Source: CAYTZN01 sp964442495
Lineage (GTDB): Bacteria; Pseudomonadota; Gammaproteobacteria; Legionellales; Legionellaceae
Length of the DNA: 64,000 bases
Direction of reading: 5' to 3'
Assembly: GCA_964442495.1 (NCBI GenBank)
Contig: CAYTZN010000004.1
Span: 83,828-147,827 of the forward strand
Shown here: positions 61,803 to 64,000 of the stretch, in pieces
How positions within the stretch are numbered: position 1 is the stretch's first letter
Layout: each line of letters starts with the position of its first letter
Notes under the pieces: generated by a model
Told to the model about the DNA's origin: nothing
Databases searched by the model: none
What the model saw: only the letters and a program-made list of their open reading frames with translations
Program-made: the position numbers and the translations under genes

Positions 61803-63916
61803 GTCTCGATGCTAAACTTCGTTTTAATCGACGCGCAACATTGCCGATGATCCTTCAAAATGAACGTGCTGATTGTGGGCATGCATGCCTTGCCATGATA
61901 AGCCAATTTTGGGGGCATGAACTTGATTTATTTTCCATTCAGCGTTTAAGTAACACGTCGAGTAGGGGCGTAACACTGCTTGAAATTCACCAATTAGCAG
62001 ATAGGCTTGGTTTTTTAACCCGGCCATTGCAAGTGCCTCTTGATGAGCTCAATTTAGTAAAGTGCCCCGCCATTTTACACTGGAACATGAATCATTTTGT
62101 GGTGTTAAAGCAGGTTAAGAAAAATAAGATAGTGATTCATGACCCCGCTGTGGGTGTTCGAGAGTGTTGTATTGAAGAGGTAAATCACTCGTTCACGGGC
62201 GTTGTTTTAGAAGTTGAAAAATCAAATCATTTTGAAATCATTCGGCAAGAGAAAAAATTAACTTTATTGGCCTTGGTCAAAACCATGCGTGGAGTCAATA
62301 CTTTCTTGGGTTTACTCTTGATGTTGTCATTATCCATTGAGATTTTAAGTTTATTGAACCCACTTTTTATGCAATATGTTACTGATAATGTGGTGGGTTT
62401 TAGTGACAAAAATAATTTGTATATGATTGCCATTGGATTTTTAATATTGGTGCTTATGCAGGTTTTTACAGAATATATTCGTGGAAACATGGTTATTTAT
62501 TTTACCAGCCATTTAACCGAGCAGTTTTCTTCTAATGTTATGAAACATCTATTGAAATTACCTCTAGCGTTTTTTGAGAAACGGCATAAAGGCGATCTCC
62601 AATCTAAATTTCAGGCCATTGACCACGTTCAGAAAAAAATCAGTACTGATTTTGTAAATACGGTATTGGATGGATTCATGATACTCCTGACCTTTGCGGT
62701 GATGGTTATTTATAGTCCGTTACTAACGGTTGTGGTGGGCGTTGGTTTGTTCGTGTGTTTTGGTTTGCGTTATGCATCTTACCAACACTTAAAACAACAG
62801 TCCGACACCTCCTTGCAGCAGCATGCAAAAACCATGAGCCTGTTTCTTGAGACGTTACAAGGCATTGTTCCTATTAAGTCATTTTTGAAAGAGCGGGTAA
62901 GGTTTACCACGTGGAGGAATAGTTATATAGACGCTTTGAATGCTGACATTGTTGTTTCCAAAATGAATGTGGTTTATCAAGTGGGCTACCAAGGTGTATT
63001 TCATATTGAGCATATTATTGTGGTGGTTATTGGGGCGTCACTTGTTTTAGACAATAGATTTTCGTTAGGCATGCTGATGGCATTTTTAGCTTACCGAGGA
63101 TTGTTGGTTAACAAAGCCTCATCTTTTATTCAGCATTTATTTGATTATAAATTAATCGCTCTGCAATTGAATCGATTGAGCGATATCTTGTTCCATGAGC
63201 CCGAAGACGTTCGTTCGGGATGCAATAAGGCTGAAGCTATTCTAGGTGGTTTAACACTGGAAAATATTTTTTTCACCTACCATCCTGGTGTACCGTTTAT
63301 TTTGCAAAATATCTCATTGACCATTAAAGCCGGTGAAAAAGTAGCCATCGTCGGCCCCTCCGGTTCAGGTAAATCCACCTTGTTAAAAGTCATGATGGGA
63401 TTATTGGAAAAAACGTCTGGTCAAATTTATATTGATACTATACCCCTTAATAAATTTGGCTTGAAGGAATACCGACACTTAACCGCGGCTGTGATGCAAG
63501 AAGATACGCTTCTCTCAGGCTCTATCATGGAAAACATATGTTTTTTTGATGAACAGATGGACCTTGAGCACGTGTATGCTGTAGCGACACAAGCCTGTAT
63601 TCATGAAACCATCAGCAGTTTTCCTATGGGGTATGAAACGTTAGTCGGCGACATGGGGTCGAGTTTATCTGGAGGGCAAAAACAGCGCATATTATTGGCT
63701 CGTGCTCTTTATAAAAGGCCAAAGATACTTTTTTTAGATGAGGCAACCAGCCATTTAGATGTAGAGAATGAACGGCGTATTAATGAATCATTAAACGCTT
63801 TAGAAATAACACAAATTATAATCGCTCACCGTAAGGAAACGATCCAGATGGCGGATCGGGTGATTGAATTGGTGGGTGTAAATTCCATTGTAAACGCACA
63901 TGAGTGCGCATTATAA
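61799..63916 (+). CDS. C39-peptidase ABC exporter (PCAT) for the RiPP
   Basis: 705 residues from the ATG at 61799, coupled by ATGA overlap to the adaptor gene. The N-terminal C39 protease has Cys26 in QNERADCGHACLAM, His99 in MNHFVVLK and Asp115 in IHDPAVGV, all three needed for cutting after Gly-Gly. Six membrane spans follow. The ATPase has Walker A GPSGSGKST (about residue 519), signature LSGGQKQR (about 623) and Walker B ILFLDEA (about 645). It is full length with intact motifs and should cleave and export the modified precursor. Confidence 0.95.
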   Translation: MSLDAKLRFNRRATLPMILQNERADCGHACLAMISQFWGHELDLFSIQRLSNTSSRGVTLLEIHQLADRLGFLTRPLQVPLDELNLVKCPAILHWNMNHFVVLKQVKKNKIVIHDPAVGVRECCIEEVNHSFTGVVLEVEKSNHFEIIRQEKKLTLLALVKTMRGVNTFLGLLLMLSLSIEILSLLNPLFMQYVTDNVVGFSDKNNLYMIAIGFLILVLMQVFTEYIRGNMVIYFTSHLTEQFSSNVMKHLLKLPLAFFEKRHKGDLQSKFQAIDHVQKKISTDFVNTVLDGFMILLTFAVMVIYSPLLTVVVGVGLFVCFGLRYASYQHLKQQSDTSLQQHAKTMSLFLETLQGIVPIKSFLKERVRFTTWRNSYIDALNADIVVSKMNVVYQVGYQGVFHIEHIIVVVIGASLVLDNRFSLGMLMAFLAYRGLLVNKASSFIQHLFDYKLIALQLNRLSDILFHEPEDVRSGCNKAEAILGGLTLENIFFTYHPGVPFILQNISLTIKAGEKVAIVGPSGSGKSTLLKVMMGLLEKTSGQIYIDTIPLNKFGLKEYRHLTAAVMQEDTLLSGSIMENICFFDEQMDLEHVYAVATQACIHETISSFPMGYETLVGDMGSSLSGGQKQRILLARALYKRPKILFLDEATSHLDVENERRINESLNALEITQIIIAHRKETIQMADRVIELVGVNSIVNAHECAL

Positions 63917-64000
63917 AGCCCTGTCGCCCACGTTCCGCGCTTTATGCCTGAGAGATGGTCACGAAATATGAGGCTAACTTCATATAAAAATTGATTAATT
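63917..64000. other. end of window after the exporter
   Basis: 84 bases with no gene. GCGCTTTATGCC and nearby bases do not form a convincing terminator before the window ends. Confidence 0.4.

Overview
The window looks like chromosome of a Legionella species or a very close relative (Legionellaceae, Gammaproteobacteria). This is an inference from AT-rich DNA, the rpsU-yqeY-dnaG-rpoD block, an M4 zinc metalloprotease of the ProA/Msp type, a PlaA-type GDSL lysophospholipase, a DotV/IcmC-like Dot/Icm membrane protein away from other dot/icm genes, and several large effector-like proteins.

Region by region. (1) 1-3.2 kb is accessory: an ISAs1-type transposase remnant, a GyrI-like effector-binding protein, a broken VOC gene, a YafY-type regulator and a class A beta-lactamase whose expected nucleophile Ser70 is a cysteine codon. 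(2) 3.2-9.3 kb is core: a tRNA(CAU), rpoD, dnaG, yqeY, rpsU, and tsaD in the opposite direction. (3) 9.3-17.4 kb mixes plsY with a lysine-rich tail, an intact ISAs1 element with 23-bp inverted repeats and a 10-bp target duplication, hemW, mdh, a frameshifted secreted protein, and two outer-membrane barrel paralogues, one split at a C-tract. (4) 17.4-33.9 kb holds the aroQ-accB-accC-prmA operon, proA, a leucine-rich-repeat/cysteine-protease-like effector candidate, fba, fpr, dotV-like, pssA, ptsH, hpf, rpoN, rpmG, rpmB and trmB. (5) 34-47 kb has a 1524-residue effector-like gene, hflK-hflC, a DUF2065 gene, purA, a 2,4-dienoyl-CoA reductase, a PspC-domain gene and a DEAD-box helicase. (6) 47-52.9 kb has plaA, djlA, a triple YbjQ-domain protein, a secreted hypothetical and an nSMase/DNase I-fold protein.

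(7) 52.9-57.7 kb is an unusually AT-rich island: a MATE transporter remnant, a 2H phosphoesterase, an apparent three-gene operon (XRE-S24 repressor, YhhQ/VUT-type transporter, unknown protein) and a dead IS256-family element.

(8) 58.0-63.9 kb is the most striking part: an apparently complete RiPP system of the graspetide (microviridin/marinostatin-like) class. It has a promoter flanked by two near-identical 15-bp elements, a 57-residue precursor with a Gly-Gly leader, a hairpin after the precursor, an MvdC/MvdD-like ATP-grasp ligase, an exported HEAT-repeat protein, an HlyD-type adaptor and a C39-peptidase ABC exporter. The proposed flow is: the ATP-grasp enzyme links Ser/Thr to Asp side chains in the core, the C39 domain cuts after Gly-Gly, and the ABC/HlyD pair exports the product. 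The predicted core has no Glu and no Lys, so only Ser/Thr-to-Asp esters would be possible, as in marinostatin.
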